DNA of 18,113 nt from Elusimicrobia bacterium RIFOXYB2_FULL_49_7 (GCA_001800515.1 MGVN01000191.1:1389-19501), one strand, 5' to 3'; counted from the first letter of the stretch, positions 1 through 6,547 are shown. Numbers and translations: made by a program. Notes: generated from the letters alone by a model not told the origin.

Positions 1-1
1 G

Positions 2-595
2 CCTAAATCATCCATGAAAATCGACCTTAGCAAAATCAAACATATTGTCCTATCTCACAATCATTGGGATCATGTTGATGGATTATGGGGTCTGCTGAAA
101 CACCATTATGGCATCCGGGTTTATCTGTGCCCAAAATTCGGAAAACCGCTATCCGACAGAATACGCCGCGCCGGTGCCATCCCGGTTACCGTTCAAGGTT
201 GGAAAGCGATGGAACATGGCATTTATCTGACCGCACAGATGATCGGTCGATACAAGGACAAGCCCATTGCAGAACGCTCACTGGTGATCTCGTCCGGTGA
301 GACTCTCGTTATCATCACCGGTTGCGCACATGCCGGCGCAGAAGCAATCATCAAACAGATAAAAGCAAAATTTCCCGGAAAAAGAATCGCCGCATTGATG
401 GGCGGCCTTCACCTGAAAGATATGAGCCAAATCCAAATCCGGAGAACCGTGACATCTCTACAGGCCAGCGGGATACAAAAGCTGATGGCCTGTCATTGCA
501 CCGGCGCAATGGGACTCAAGGCCGTACAAAAGTCCTATGGCCGTAACAGTCAAATGATAAAAGCAGGCAGTAAAATTGCCCTTAACTTGATATGA
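2..595 (+). CDS. MBL-fold metallo-hydrolase, 5' end outside window
   Basis: This is the C-terminal part of a metallo-beta-lactamase-fold protein. The frame is open to the left edge of the window, so the ATG at 14 is probably internal and the true start lies upstream. Numbering from that ATG, the metal-binding HxHxDH signature is at residues 15-20 (SHNHWDHVDG). It is followed by TGCAHAG near 102-108, MGGLHL near 129-134 and ACHCTG near 159-164, which supply later metal ligands. This pattern matches the branch often annotated as dihydropterin ribofuranosyl-aminobenzene phosphate synthase-like, but the substrate cannot be read from sequence. The gene converges on the NifX/MinD operon. MBL proteins of this branch recur near such operons to my recollection, so a shared role in metal-cofactor chemistry is plausible but inferred. 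Confidence 0.88.
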   Translation, partial: PKSSMKIDLSKIKHIVLSHNHWDHVDGLWGLLKHHYGIRVYLCPKFGKPLSDRIRRAGAIPVTVQGWKAMEHGIYLTAQMIGRYKDKPIAERSLVISSGETLVIITGCAHAGAEAIIKQIKAKFPGKRIAALMGGLHLKDMSQIQIRRTVTSLQASGIQKLMACHCTGAMGLKAVQKSYGRNSQMIKAGSKIALNLI

Positions 596-722
596 TTTGC
601 GGTCTTAAGTAAAGAACAAGATAGAACCGCGGGAACCATCAAGAATGTTTTGTCTTGTTTTGTTGAAATAATGGTCATCTTCCCAGTGGGTGCCATGTTT
701 GATACGGGCGGCTTGCCGGTTG

Positions 723-736
723 ACTTTTTACTTTTT
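723..736 (-). repeat. 7-bp tandem duplication causing a frameshift
   Basis: On the minus strand the sequence is AAAAAGT twice in direct tandem. The first copy ends with the T of the TAA stop of the small Cys-rich gene. One copy fewer would restore the reading frame into a conserved-looking C-terminal tail. It looks like a slippage event at an A-rich tract. Confidence 0.85.
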
Positions 737-877
737 AATCTGTTTACGCTGACATTTTTCAGATGTCAGGATATCATTGCAATACATCCGAATCCACCCG
801 TTTTTTATCACCTCACTATTGCCCTGATATTCCCGAAAAAGACCGCAGGTCGCCAAATTTTCACATTGTGCCGACAT
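728..877 (-). CDS. Small Cys-rich protein, probably frameshifted
   Basis: A 49-residue protein begins at an ATG with a good Shine-Dalgarno (CAGGAG, 6 nt upstream), 33 nt after the stop of the ferredoxin-ATPase gene, so it is the last gene of the operon. It has four cysteines (C5, C11, C33, C42) in the pattern CENLATCG, GWIRMYCND, EKCQRK, which suggests binding of a metal or Fe-S cluster. I recall small proteins of this type that continue with a Pro-rich tail ending in a PTGxM motif. Exactly such a tail (GKPPVSNMAPTGKM) is encoded just downstream in another frame. A tandem 7-bp duplication at 723-736 introduces the present stop. Removing one copy joins the frames and gives about 106 residues, ending at a TGA at 550-552 that overlaps the MBL gene. 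The function is unknown. Confidence 0.72.
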   Translation of the reverse strand: MSAQCENLATCGLFREYQGNSEVIKNGWIRMYCNDILTSEKCQRKQIKK

Positions 878-910
878 AAAACACTCCTGACTGTTCAGGT
901 TGAAATTGAA

Positions 911-1798
911 TTATTTTAACAAGGCAATGGTATTCTTCCAAACATTTCCAAAATCTCCGGCCATGCATGGCTCGCCATACTCGATAACCGTCTGACCGGC
1001 ACACTGCGCCTCGGTGACCGCATTGCCGTAATGAATGTTGCCGACGCAGGTCAACCCATTTGCCTCAGCCAGTTGTAGAATTTCATCTGTCTTGGCCGGA
1101 TTGATATCCCATTTATTAACGCATACCATAGCCGGGACTCCCAGCTTTTTAGTCAATTCCATAACCCGCTGAAAGTCGTGCTCTCCGGAAATCGTGGGCT
1201 CGGTGACAATCAGTGCTGCGTCGGCGCCGGTCAGCGAGGCAATCACCGGACACCCGATACCCGGAGAACCATCGATAATGACATAGTCCGCCTTTGCACT
1301 TTCCGCAATTTCTTTCGCCTTTTGACGCAAAAGCGTCACTAATCTGCCCGAGTTTTCAGCGGCAACACCCAGTCGGGCATGAACCAACGGACCAAAACGG
1401 GTGAAGGACTCATACCATTCGCCACACTGGTTTTCCGGAAAATCAACGGCCGTCACCGGACAAAACCGGACGCAAACCCCGCACCCTTCGCAGGACACCG
1501 GGTCGATTTGATAGAGACTATTTTGGTTCGGAAGTGCGACTTTTACAACAGCATCAAACCGACAAAATGAAAGGCAATTACCGCACCCAATGCATTTCTC
1601 CTGAAGGATAACGGCTTTATGGCCGCTGTGAAAAGGATGAGTGTCCAAAATTCTGGGATATAATATCAAGTGAAGATCAGCCGCATCCACATCACAATCA
1701 ACCATGACCGCACGGTCGTTTGCGCTCGCAGCGAACGACGCCGCCACACTGGTTTTTCCGGTGCCCCCCTTGCCGCTGATGACGACTATCTCTTTCAT
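911..1798 (-). CDS. MinD-superfamily ATPase with inserted ferredoxin domain (second of pair)
   Basis: A 295-residue P-loop ATPase of the MinD/Mrp/NifH-like superfamily with a dicluster ferredoxin insertion. The deviant Walker A motif GKGGTGKTS is at residues 9-17. The insertion has two C-x2-C-x2-C-x3-C sets (C69/72/75/79 and C103/106/109/113), each expected to hold one 4Fe-4S cluster. The switch II/Walker B region is IDGSPGIGCPV near 175-185, with the CPV cysteine that is common in this subfamily. ATP-driven transfer or assembly of Fe-S or related clusters in the cytoplasm is the usual inference, but the reaction is not established. Its ATG overlaps the stop of the upstream paralogue by 4 nt (1795-1798), which indicates translational coupling. 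The length is normal for the family and nothing is missing. Confidence 0.93.
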   Translation of the reverse strand: MKEIVVISGKGGTGKTSVAASFAASANDRAVMVDCDVDAADLHLILYPRILDTHPFHSGHKAVILQEKCIGCGNCLSFCRFDAVVKVALPNQNSLYQIDPVSCEGCGVCVRFCPVTAVDFPENQCGEWYESFTRFGPLVHARLGVAAENSGRLVTLLRQKAKEIAESAKADYVIIDGSPGIGCPVIASLTGADAALIVTEPTISGEHDFQRVMELTKKLGVPAMVCVNKWDINPAKTDEILQLAEANGLTCVGNIHYGNAVTEAQCAGQTVIEYGEPCMAGDFGNVWKNTIALLK

Positions 1799-2643
1799 AG
1801 GTTCAGCCGCCTCTCAATCCCAAACCAGATTGTATTAAAATAATCTTGATACGCGGGCAGACCACGGCAAAAGATTTCTCCTGTTGAATAGGCCTCCGCG
1901 ATTCTGCGGTCATCCGGAATGTCGGCAAGAATATCCACTTTATTTTGACTGCAAAATTCTCGTGCACTCAGAACTGTCGGAACCGCACGATTCACAACAA
2001 CCGCATAGGGCAGTCCCAGTTCCCCAATCATGTCCAGCGTTAAACCCAGGTCGTGCAAACCGAACGGGGTCGGCTCAGTGACTAAAAGGACAAAATCCAC
2101 CTTCCGTATCGCAGCGATGACAGGACAGGAGGTACCCGGAGGCGCGTCAACAATATTGATACGATCCTCTTTCGTGTGGGTAAGCACTTGTCGAATCAGA
2201 GGTGGACTCATAGCTTGCCCCACATCCAGACGGCCACTGACAAATGCAATCTTTCCGGCATAACCCGTATCAACCGTCCCAATACGCTTTTCTTTTTCAG
2301 TGATAGCCTGTTTCGGACATACCCTCAGGCATCCCCCACAACCGTGGCAGAGTTCCTCGAAAACCATGACAATTTTGCCGAGTTGTACCAGCGCCTTATA
2401 CCGGCAAAAACGGACGCATTCGTCACAAGCGTCACATTTGGATTCATCAATAGCCGGAACCGGGATGAAGGCGGTTTCCGTTTTGTCGAATTTAGATTTC
2501 AGGAAAAGATGGCCATTGGGCTCCTCGACATCACAGTCAAGATAACGAACCGCCTTCCCGTGTCCGGAAAGTACCCAAGCCAAATTGACCGCCACGGTCG
2601 TCTTTCCGGTACCCCCTTTGCCACTGGCAATGGCTATTTTCAT
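1795..2643 (-). CDS. MinD-superfamily ATPase with inserted ferredoxin domain (first of pair)
   Basis: A 282-residue paralogue of the next gene, with the same plan. Walker A GKGGTGKTT is at residues 8-16. Two 4Fe-4S motifs are present (C70/73/76/80 and C99/102/105/109, the second ending CP). VDAPPGTSCPV at about 165-175 is the Walker B/switch II segment. The start codon directly abuts the TAA of the NifX-like gene before it (2644-2646), with no good Shine-Dalgarno, so re-initiation by terminating ribosomes is likely. The tandem arrangement suggests the two ATPases work as a heterodimer, as NifH-like proteins dimerise around a cluster. That is inference, as is a role in maturing or delivering a metal cluster together with the NifX-like proteins. 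Confidence 0.93.
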   Translation of the reverse strand: MKIAIASGKGGTGKTTVAVNLAWVLSGHGKAVRYLDCDVEEPNGHLFLKSKFDKTETAFIPVPAIDESKCDACDECVRFCRYKALVQLGKIVMVFEELCHGCGGCLRVCPKQAITEKEKRIGTVDTGYAGKIAFVSGRLDVGQAMSPPLIRQVLTHTKEDRINIVDAPPGTSCPVIAAIRKVDFVLLVTEPTPFGLHDLGLTLDMIGELGLPYAVVVNRAVPTVLSAREFCSQNKVDILADIPDDRRIAEAYSTGEIFCRGLPAYQDYFNTIWFGIERRLNL

Positions 2644-2982
2644 TTAATGATCACAGACATTCGATCCGGTCACTAACTTCCCTGTCAGCCAATCCGACAC
2701 CACGCTCTGGGGGCTTCCAGAGGACGCTCCCACGACAACCTGAATACCGTATTCTTTGAAAAACTGTTGGGCACGCATCCCCATACCGCCCGCAATGATG
2801 ACCGTGGCACCCTGTTCATGGAGCCATTTCGGTAACACCCCCGGTTCATGCGGCGGCGGCACCACTTCACGGGTTGCCGTAACAACTTTAGTTTTTTCAT
2901 CAACATCAACCAGTGTGAATATTTCACAATGGCCGAAGTGCATGCACAACTGACCTCCTGCGGTCGGCAAAGCGATTCTCAT
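2644..2982 (-). CDS. NifX/NifB-like cofactor-binding protein with C-terminal CDH
   Basis: A 112-residue single-domain protein of the dinitrogenase iron-molybdenum cofactor (NifX/NafY/NifB C-terminal) family. Visible landmarks are an N-terminal MRIALPT strand, HFGHCEIF near 16-23, PPHEPGVLPKWL near 43-54, AGGMGMRAQQFF near 64-75 and the terminal NVCDH. The His/Cys positions are likely ligands for a metal cluster. A strong Shine-Dalgarno (AAGGAGAA) precedes the ATG. Proteins of this family carry Fe-S or Fe-Mo cluster precursors. No nitrogenase genes are present here, so a link to nitrogen fixation should not be assumed. It is the third gene of the minus-strand operon. Confidence 0.9.
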   Translation of the reverse strand: MRIALPTAGGQLCMHFGHCEIFTLVDVDEKTKVVTATREVVPPPHEPGVLPKWLHEQGATVIIAGGMGMRAQQFFKEYGIQVVVGASSGSPQSVVSDWLTGKLVTGSNVCDH

Positions 2983-3011
2983 AATAGTTCTCCTTTTGAT
3001 AGGATGTTATT

Positions 3012-3371
3012 TTACCAATGACCTTCCACATCCGCATCCGCCAATTCTTTTAAGAAACCTTTTTTATATTTTTCGATACACTGCCGGACCGTACCATCTG
3101 CGGCCAAATAAGTTTTGACACCTCCTTTTGCCAATACGGTAAAGGCCTTGGGCCCGCAATGGTTGCTGATCAGCACCCGGCACCCTGCATTGACAACAAG
3201 AGCGGCAGACTGAATACCGGCCCCTTGCGGCAAGGTCAGATTCTGCTGGTTCTCAATAGCCTCAAAAGTACCGGTTTCCGTGTCATATAGGACAAACCAA
3301 GCGGTCCGTCCAAAACGGTTGTCGATCCCCGAGTCCGGATCGCGACCTGTTGAAGTAACGGCGATTTTCAT
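3012..3371 (-). CDS. NifX/NifB-like protein
   Basis: A 119-residue protein of the same dinitrogenase iron-molybdenum cofactor family. It begins MKIAVTSTG and has DNRFGRTAWFVLYD near 17-30, LPQGAGIQSA near 47-56 and NHCGPKAF near 70-77, the typical strand, loop and GPKAF helix of this fold. Its start overlaps the stop of the upstream gene by 4 nt (3368-3371), and GGAGGAAAG gives a strong ribosome binding site. It lacks the C-terminal CDH of its downstream relative, so the two probably have distinct roles, such as cluster carrier and regulator or scaffold. That assignment is inferred. Confidence 0.88.
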   Translation of the reverse strand: MKIAVTSTGRDPDSGIDNRFGRTAWFVLYDTETGTFEAIENQQNLTLPQGAGIQSAALVVNAGCRVLISNHCGPKAFTVLAKGGVKTYLAADGTVRQCIEKYKKGFLKELADADVEGHW

Positions 3372-3781
3372 TTCTTTCCTCCGGGTTGATTGAGTTTTCT
3401 ACAGCAAAAACGGTTGCCTTCATGCCATCCGAATCTTTTCCTTTGTCCGCTGCCGCTGCAACCCGGCAGAGAATAGCAGTCTGAGGAAGAGAGGCTTCTG
3501 TTCCGGAAAGCGGTAAAGACCTCTTCGACCGGCCCACGTACCCACGGAAAAACCGCTATTCCCTTCCGGAGCAGCAGCATCAGCGATAATCTGGAAATCG
3601 CGCCGCAGATAAGCACGCATTCTCCGGCGATATTAAGCAAATCCACTTTATTCAAAAGCGTCTTGCCTGAGACCGTTACCGTTTCCCGCAATCCGTCTTG
3701 TCGGATGAAGAGTAGGGTTCCTGCGGCCTCAAACAGAGGTGAGACAACTCCATTCCAGGTGGTTATGACAACGGTTTTCAT
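3368..3781 (-). CDS. Divergent NifX-like protein with basic Cys tail; first gene of operon
   Basis: A 137-residue protein. The N-terminal half (residues 1-95) follows the NifX-like plan: MKTVVITTWNGVVSPLFEAAG, then a hydrophobic VLICGAIS strand near 57-64. It lacks the usual His/Cys and GPKAF residues. The C-terminal part holds the SLPGCSGSGQRKR motif near 103-115, a Pro-Gly-Cys stretch with basic residues seen in some relatives, and a further CC pair near 125-126. The start agrees with the family N-terminus, but no Shine-Dalgarno precedes it. A sigma-54 promoter at 3795-3808 would place the transcript start within about 3 nt of the ATG, implying a leaderless message. It may be a regulatory or scaffold member of the module. 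I am less sure of its fold than for the two genes that follow. Confidence 0.8.
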   Translation of the reverse strand: MKTVVITTWNGVVSPLFEAAGTLLFIRQDGLRETVTVSGKTLLNKVDLLNIAGECVLICGAISRLSLMLLLRKGIAVFPWVRGPVEEVFTAFRNRSLSSSDCYSLPGCSGSGQRKRFGWHEGNRFCCRKLNQPGGKK

Positions 3782-3794
3782 TGATAAAGTTATC

Positions 3795-3808
3795 GCAAAG
3801 GCTGTGCC
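3795..3808 (-). promoter_or_regulatory. Sigma-54 (-24/-12) promoter of the NifX/MinD operon
   Basis: On the minus strand the sequence GGCAC-AGCCT-TTGC matches the sigma-54 consensus. GG (3808-3807) and GC (3796-3795) are separated by exactly 10 nt, the invariant spacing. Initiation about 12 nt after the GC would fall at about 3782-3784, just before the ATG at 3781. Confidence 0.72.
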
Positions 3809-3810
3809 GG

Positions 3811-3898
3811 ATTCTTAAGAATATGAAAAATAGCCCGAAAGACAATTCGGAATTCTTGCGGATTCAATATTCGCAATCTTTCATTGCATACGTGCAAT
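3811..3898. promoter_or_regulatory. Cluster of dyads upstream of the sigma-54 promoter
   Basis: Three inverted repeats sit in the 218-bp divergent intergenic region. These are the perfect palindrome ATTCTTAAGAAT (3811-3822), TTGCGGAT-N5-ATTCGCAA (3856-3876, one mismatch) and ATTGCA-N4-TGCAAT (3883-3898). The last two share TTGC...GCAA ends and lie about 75-115 bp upstream of the inferred transcript start, the usual distance for enhancer-binding activator sites. Which protein binds them is unknown, and no sigma-54 activator gene is in the window. Confidence 0.5.
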
Positions 3899-3999
3899 AC
3901 CATTCTTAAATGATATTATCCGTCCCTTTTCAGCCATTCTTTCGTATTATATTAGTTAAGTATTGTTCTATCTTGTCACCCTGAAGCAAGGAAAAGATC

Positions 4000-4391
4000 A
4001 TGATGCGATTGAGGCTGGTATTTCAACAGGCGGTTTACAAAGGATTGGTGACCCTTTTGCTTTTTCTGGCGCTCACGGTTTCCGTCTCCCTGTATGTCTA
4101 CATCCGTAATACCTCCGACTATACCAATCGGGCGATGCAGCTTATTGCCAAGCGACTTGGGCATAATCTCATCATTCTACCGAATACCTCGGATCCGCTC
4201 GATATCTATTGGTGTACGGACGGGCAGCTCTCCTTTTCGGAAGCGGTTACCGCTCAATTGGCAGGTTATCTCCCGCTTGCATCACGTTACTTTGTTTCCG
4301 TGCTGCAAACCCGTCTTGTTCGGAACGAAAAGACTTTTCTGTTAACAGGGATTGAGCCCGTGCAGCGGCCGGATGAAAGTGCTGAAAAAGG
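4000..4391 (+). pseudogene. ABC transporter permease, N-terminal fragment
   Basis: The first 130 or so codons of a MacB/FtsX-type ABC permease. A basic start (MMRLRLVFQQAVYKG) leads into one hydrophobic membrane segment (about residues 15-35). The extracytoplasmic domain then begins with the motifs RLGHNLIILP near 49-58 and TFLLTGIEP near 110-118. A Shine-Dalgarno (AAGGAA, 3989-3994) precedes the ATG. Similarity ends near ESAEKG (about 4390), where the sequence jumps to the signature motif of an ABC ATPase in another frame. The permease frame then stops at 4417-4419. The C-terminal transmembrane helices are therefore missing and the protein cannot work as a transporter. The likely cause is a deletion that also removed the N-terminal part of the neighbouring ATPase gene. 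Confidence 0.75.
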
Positions 4392-4625
4392 CAGGGTGAA
4401 CAGCAACGCGTGGCTTTGATGCGTTCTCTTATCAAGGATCCGGCGCTTATTCTGGCCGATGAACCGACCGGCAACCTGGATCCTGCCAATCAAACCATTG
4501 TGGCCGAGGCGCTGCAAGAGGAAGCCCGGAAAGGGCGGATGGTCATCATGGTCACGCACAATGCCCCGCTTTTTTCATCGGGTCATCACGTCCTGCAACT
4601 GGAGAGCGTGCGGTGGGTGAAATAA
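4392..4625 (+). pseudogene. ABC transporter ATPase, C-terminal fragment
   Basis: The C-terminal third of a LolD/MacB-type ATPase. Reading frame from 4392, it contains the end of the signature motif (GEQQRVAL), Walker B with D-loop ([13 protein letters not shown]) and the H-loop (MVTHNA). Walker A, the Q-loop and the start of the signature are absent, replaced by the permease fragment upstream in a different frame. The GTG at 4410 is not a credible start, since it falls inside the signature motif. The order permease then ATPase and the matching family type suggest both belonged to one exporter operon before a deletion of more than 1 kb fused them. Confidence 0.82.
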
Positions 4626-4654
4626 AGTAACCGAGAACTCGGCATTAAACAGGG

Positions 4655-4909
4655 TTGTTTCTTCGGGGTTATGGATGGCTTTGGTCTCCGTTACATCACT
4701 CCCTTTGCATTGAGCCTGTCGTATTGGGGACGTTTTTCCGATCGTTATGGCGACTTATTGTCTATCTTTTTATGCATCGCAAGGTGCGGGAAGTCCATAC
4801 GGTAGAGATGTTTTCGCTGGGAGCGGTTCACACTTTTTTCATCAATTTTCTCGCGGAATTCAAGCCTGATTTTCTGAAACGCCCCGGTTCTCAGCAGCGG
4901 CCTATTTAA
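4655..4909 (+). CDS. Unassigned 84-codon ORF in a 383-bp gap, possibly spurious
   Basis: An open frame from a TTG without a convincing ribosome binding site, lying between the ABC remnant and the TPM operon. The C-terminal half (FFRSLWRLIVYLFMHRK, then FFINFLAEFKPDFLKRPG) looks protein-like, with a hydrophobic stretch followed by basic residues, but I recognise no family. A competing shorter frame from the ATG at 4671 is equally open for 44 codons. Given the decay just upstream, this may be the tail of another eroded membrane gene or nothing at all. The rest of the gap (4626-4654 and 4910-5008) holds a 5-bp hairpin (CCGAG-AA-CTCGG, 4631-4642) and AT-rich sequence that probably includes the promoter of the next operon. 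Confidence 0.22.
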   Translation: MFLRGYGWLWSPLHHSLCIEPVVLGTFFRSLWRLIVYLFMHRKVREVHTVEMFSLGAVHTFFINFLAEFKPDFLKRPGSQQRPI

Positions 4910-5008
4910 GATCCGATATTTTTTATGTCAGTCATTTTTATAGTGGCCAACTTTCTTTCCATTGGTTGTGTGACCCGTTTTTTCTTATTTTAATAAGGGT
5001 TCATTTTA

Positions 5009-5785
5009 ATGCTCAGGTCTATTTCAATGAAAATCACCCTTCCGTTCTTGCTGATTCTCGTTTTTGGGGCAGCGTTATTCGCTGCCCCGACGTTTCCGAC
5101 TCGACCCGCTTCCGCTATCGGTGATTATGCCGCTATCCTGGCGGATGAAGATAAGGTGGCCATTGATGCGGTTGCTCAAAGTTTGTGGAAACAAGCCGGG
5201 TTTGCCCTGGTGGTTGCAACGGTTCCGGACTTGCAGGAAATGGAAATTGAGGACTACGCGCTCCAGCTTTATAAAGAATGGGGAATCGGCGCCAAAGGCA
5301 AAGATGAAGGGGCATTGGTTTTGCTTTCCACTCAGCCGCGACGGGTTCGGATTGAGGTGGGATATGGTGCAGAGGGATATCTCAATGATGCCAAATGCGG
5401 CCGGATTCTCGATCAATATGGTCTCCCTTATTTCAAGCAAAACCGGTTTTCCGAAGGGTTGAAATTAATTTCTTTTGCCATTGCAGGGGAAGTGCAACAG
5501 GAAAAGAATATCAAATTGCAGGTTCAACTTCCCCAATCCGGTCGTGCGCTACGACCTAGACCGGAACCGGTTAAGCTGTCACCTTTCCAGATTGTTATTT
5601 TAATCATCATTCTTGCACTGCTTCTGGGTACCCGGCTGGGACGAACCCTTCTTTTTACGGTTCTCCTTTCCAGCTTGCTCAGCGGTCGGGGAGGACGATC
5701 CGGCGGTGGAGGCTTTGGCGGCGGATTCGGCGGAGGCTTTGGCGGTGGCATGAGCGGCGGCGGCGGCGCGTCCCGCGGATTTTGA
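5009..5785 (+). CDS. TPM-domain membrane protein (YgcG family)
   Basis: A 258-residue envelope protein with the classic layout of this family. A signal peptide (hydrophobic core about residues 10-25) is followed by a TPM domain from about 34 to 165. Its landmarks are ASAIGDYAAIL, LYKEWGIGAKGKDEGALVLL and RRVRIEVGYGAEGYLNDA. One or two membrane helices follow (191-207 and perhaps 212-225), then a Gly-rich tail (GGGF repeats) ending SRGF. TPM domains were once called phosphatase-like, but in most bacteria the role is unproven. The domain would lie outside the cytoplasmic membrane. AAGGG about 11 nt before the ATG at 5009 supports that start, while the in-frame ATG at 5030 is an alternative that keeps the signal peptide. 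It is the first gene of a TPM, nucleotidyltransferase, LemA operon. TPM and LemA proteins are frequently encoded together. Confidence 0.92.
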   Translation: MLRSISMKITLPFLLILVFGAALFAAPTFPTRPASAIGDYAAILADEDKVAIDAVAQSLWKQAGFALVVATVPDLQEMEIEDYALQLYKEWGIGAKGKDEGALVLLSTQPRRVRIEVGYGAEGYLNDAKCGRILDQYGLPYFKQNRFSEGLKLISFAIAGEVQQEKNIKLQVQLPQSGRALRPRPEPVKLSPFQIVILIIILALLLGTRLGRTLLFTVLLSSLLSGRGGRSGGGGFGGGFGGGFGGGMSGGGGASRGF

Positions 5786-5809
5786 TGGTTTAGAAATCGG
5801 AGGATATCT

Positions 5810-6547
5810 GTGTTTGCAAAGAAAATAACGAACCCGGTGGAAACAGCTAAACAGGCGGCTGCGGATTATCAAGCCTGTTATGGTGATAATCTGGTGACCA
5901 TTATCCTGTACGGCAGCGCCTGTTCCAGGGAATTCAATCCTGTCAAGTCTGACATCAATCTGCTGATTGTCCTGAAAGAAGCTTCACTTGAGATGATGGA
6001 AAAAGCAGGGCCGGTCTTAAAAAAGTGGGCCAAGTTCCGGGTGCAACAACCGCTCATCATGGATATGAAATATATTTCCCATTCCCTGGATACCTTTCCT
6101 ATCGAATTCCTGAACATGCGTTTTCTCTACATGGTTTTAGCCGGTGAGGACTTTCTGAAGGATCTTAACCTGGAGAAAAAATATATCCGGCTCCAATTGG
6201 AACGGGAATTAAAAGGCAAGCGGTTGCGGTTGGCCATGGAATGGATAAGCGTTAAGAATAAACCTGAACTTGTTCAGAATCTGGTACGGGTTTCATTGAA
6301 TGATTTTGCGGCGGTATTCAGAGCGCTCCTTTTTCTGAAAGGGGTTGAAATTCCAGCGAAAAAAGCGGATATTTTTACGGAAACCGGAAAAGCGTATGCA
6401 CTGGAAGACAGACCTTTTAAGAGAATTCTGGAGGCGTTAGGTTCGAATAACCGCAAGGAAATCGTACTTGCGTTTCCCGCTTATGCGTCCGCCATCGTGC
6501 GGCTGGAAGAAATCATAGACCAAGAAAATGAAAAGGAGACAGTATGA
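5810..6547 (+). CDS. Nucleotidyltransferase-fold protein with altered catalytic motif
   Basis: A 245-residue protein starting at GTG behind a strong Shine-Dalgarno (CGGAGGA, 5799-5805). Residues 26-60 match the NTP_transf_2 (pol beta-like) core: LYGSACSREFNPVKSDINLLIVL. GS is at 35-36 and D48-I-N50 stands where the family has DxD. The second metal-binding Asp is thus Asn, and the usual Gly after GSxA is absent. The C-terminal 150 residues are helical and could be a substrate-binding or HEPN-like helical domain, but I cannot assign it. It lies 24 nt after the TPM gene, and its 3' end overlaps the lemA start by 4 nt, so all three are co-translated. It may be a catalytically weak or inactive nucleotidyltransferase that regulates the membrane partners. 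That role is inference. Confidence 0.8.
   Translation: MFAKKITNPVETAKQAAADYQACYGDNLVTIILYGSACSREFNPVKSDINLLIVLKEASLEMMEKAGPVLKKWAKFRVQQPLIMDMKYISHSLDTFPIEFLNMRFLYMVLAGEDFLKDLNLEKKYIRLQLERELKGKRLRLAMEWISVKNKPELVQNLVRVSLNDFAAVFRALLFLKGVEIPAKKADIFTETGKAYALEDRPFKRILEALGSNNRKEIVLAFPAYASAIVRLEEIIDQENEKETV

Noticed and set aside
596..727. Possible terminator from AACAAGA and TCTTGTT arms after the MBL gene
   Set aside because: Only 7 bp of weak pairing with a loop of about 30 nt. It is not convincing as a terminator for either strand.
650..919. An 89-codon plus-strand ORF
   Set aside because: It is antisense to the small Cys-rich gene, which has a better ribosome binding site, a Cys pattern and an operon position. 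The plus-strand translation shows no protein-like features.
2176..2676. A 166-codon plus-strand ORF opposite the MinD-type ATPase
   Set aside because: It is the complement of a well-supported ferredoxin-ATPase gene, and its translation has no family signature.
911..3781. Nitrogen fixation cluster
   Set aside because: NifX-like and NifH/MinD-like folds are present, but there is no nifHDK, nifB radical SAM domain, nifE or nifN, so a nitrogenase role is not supported.
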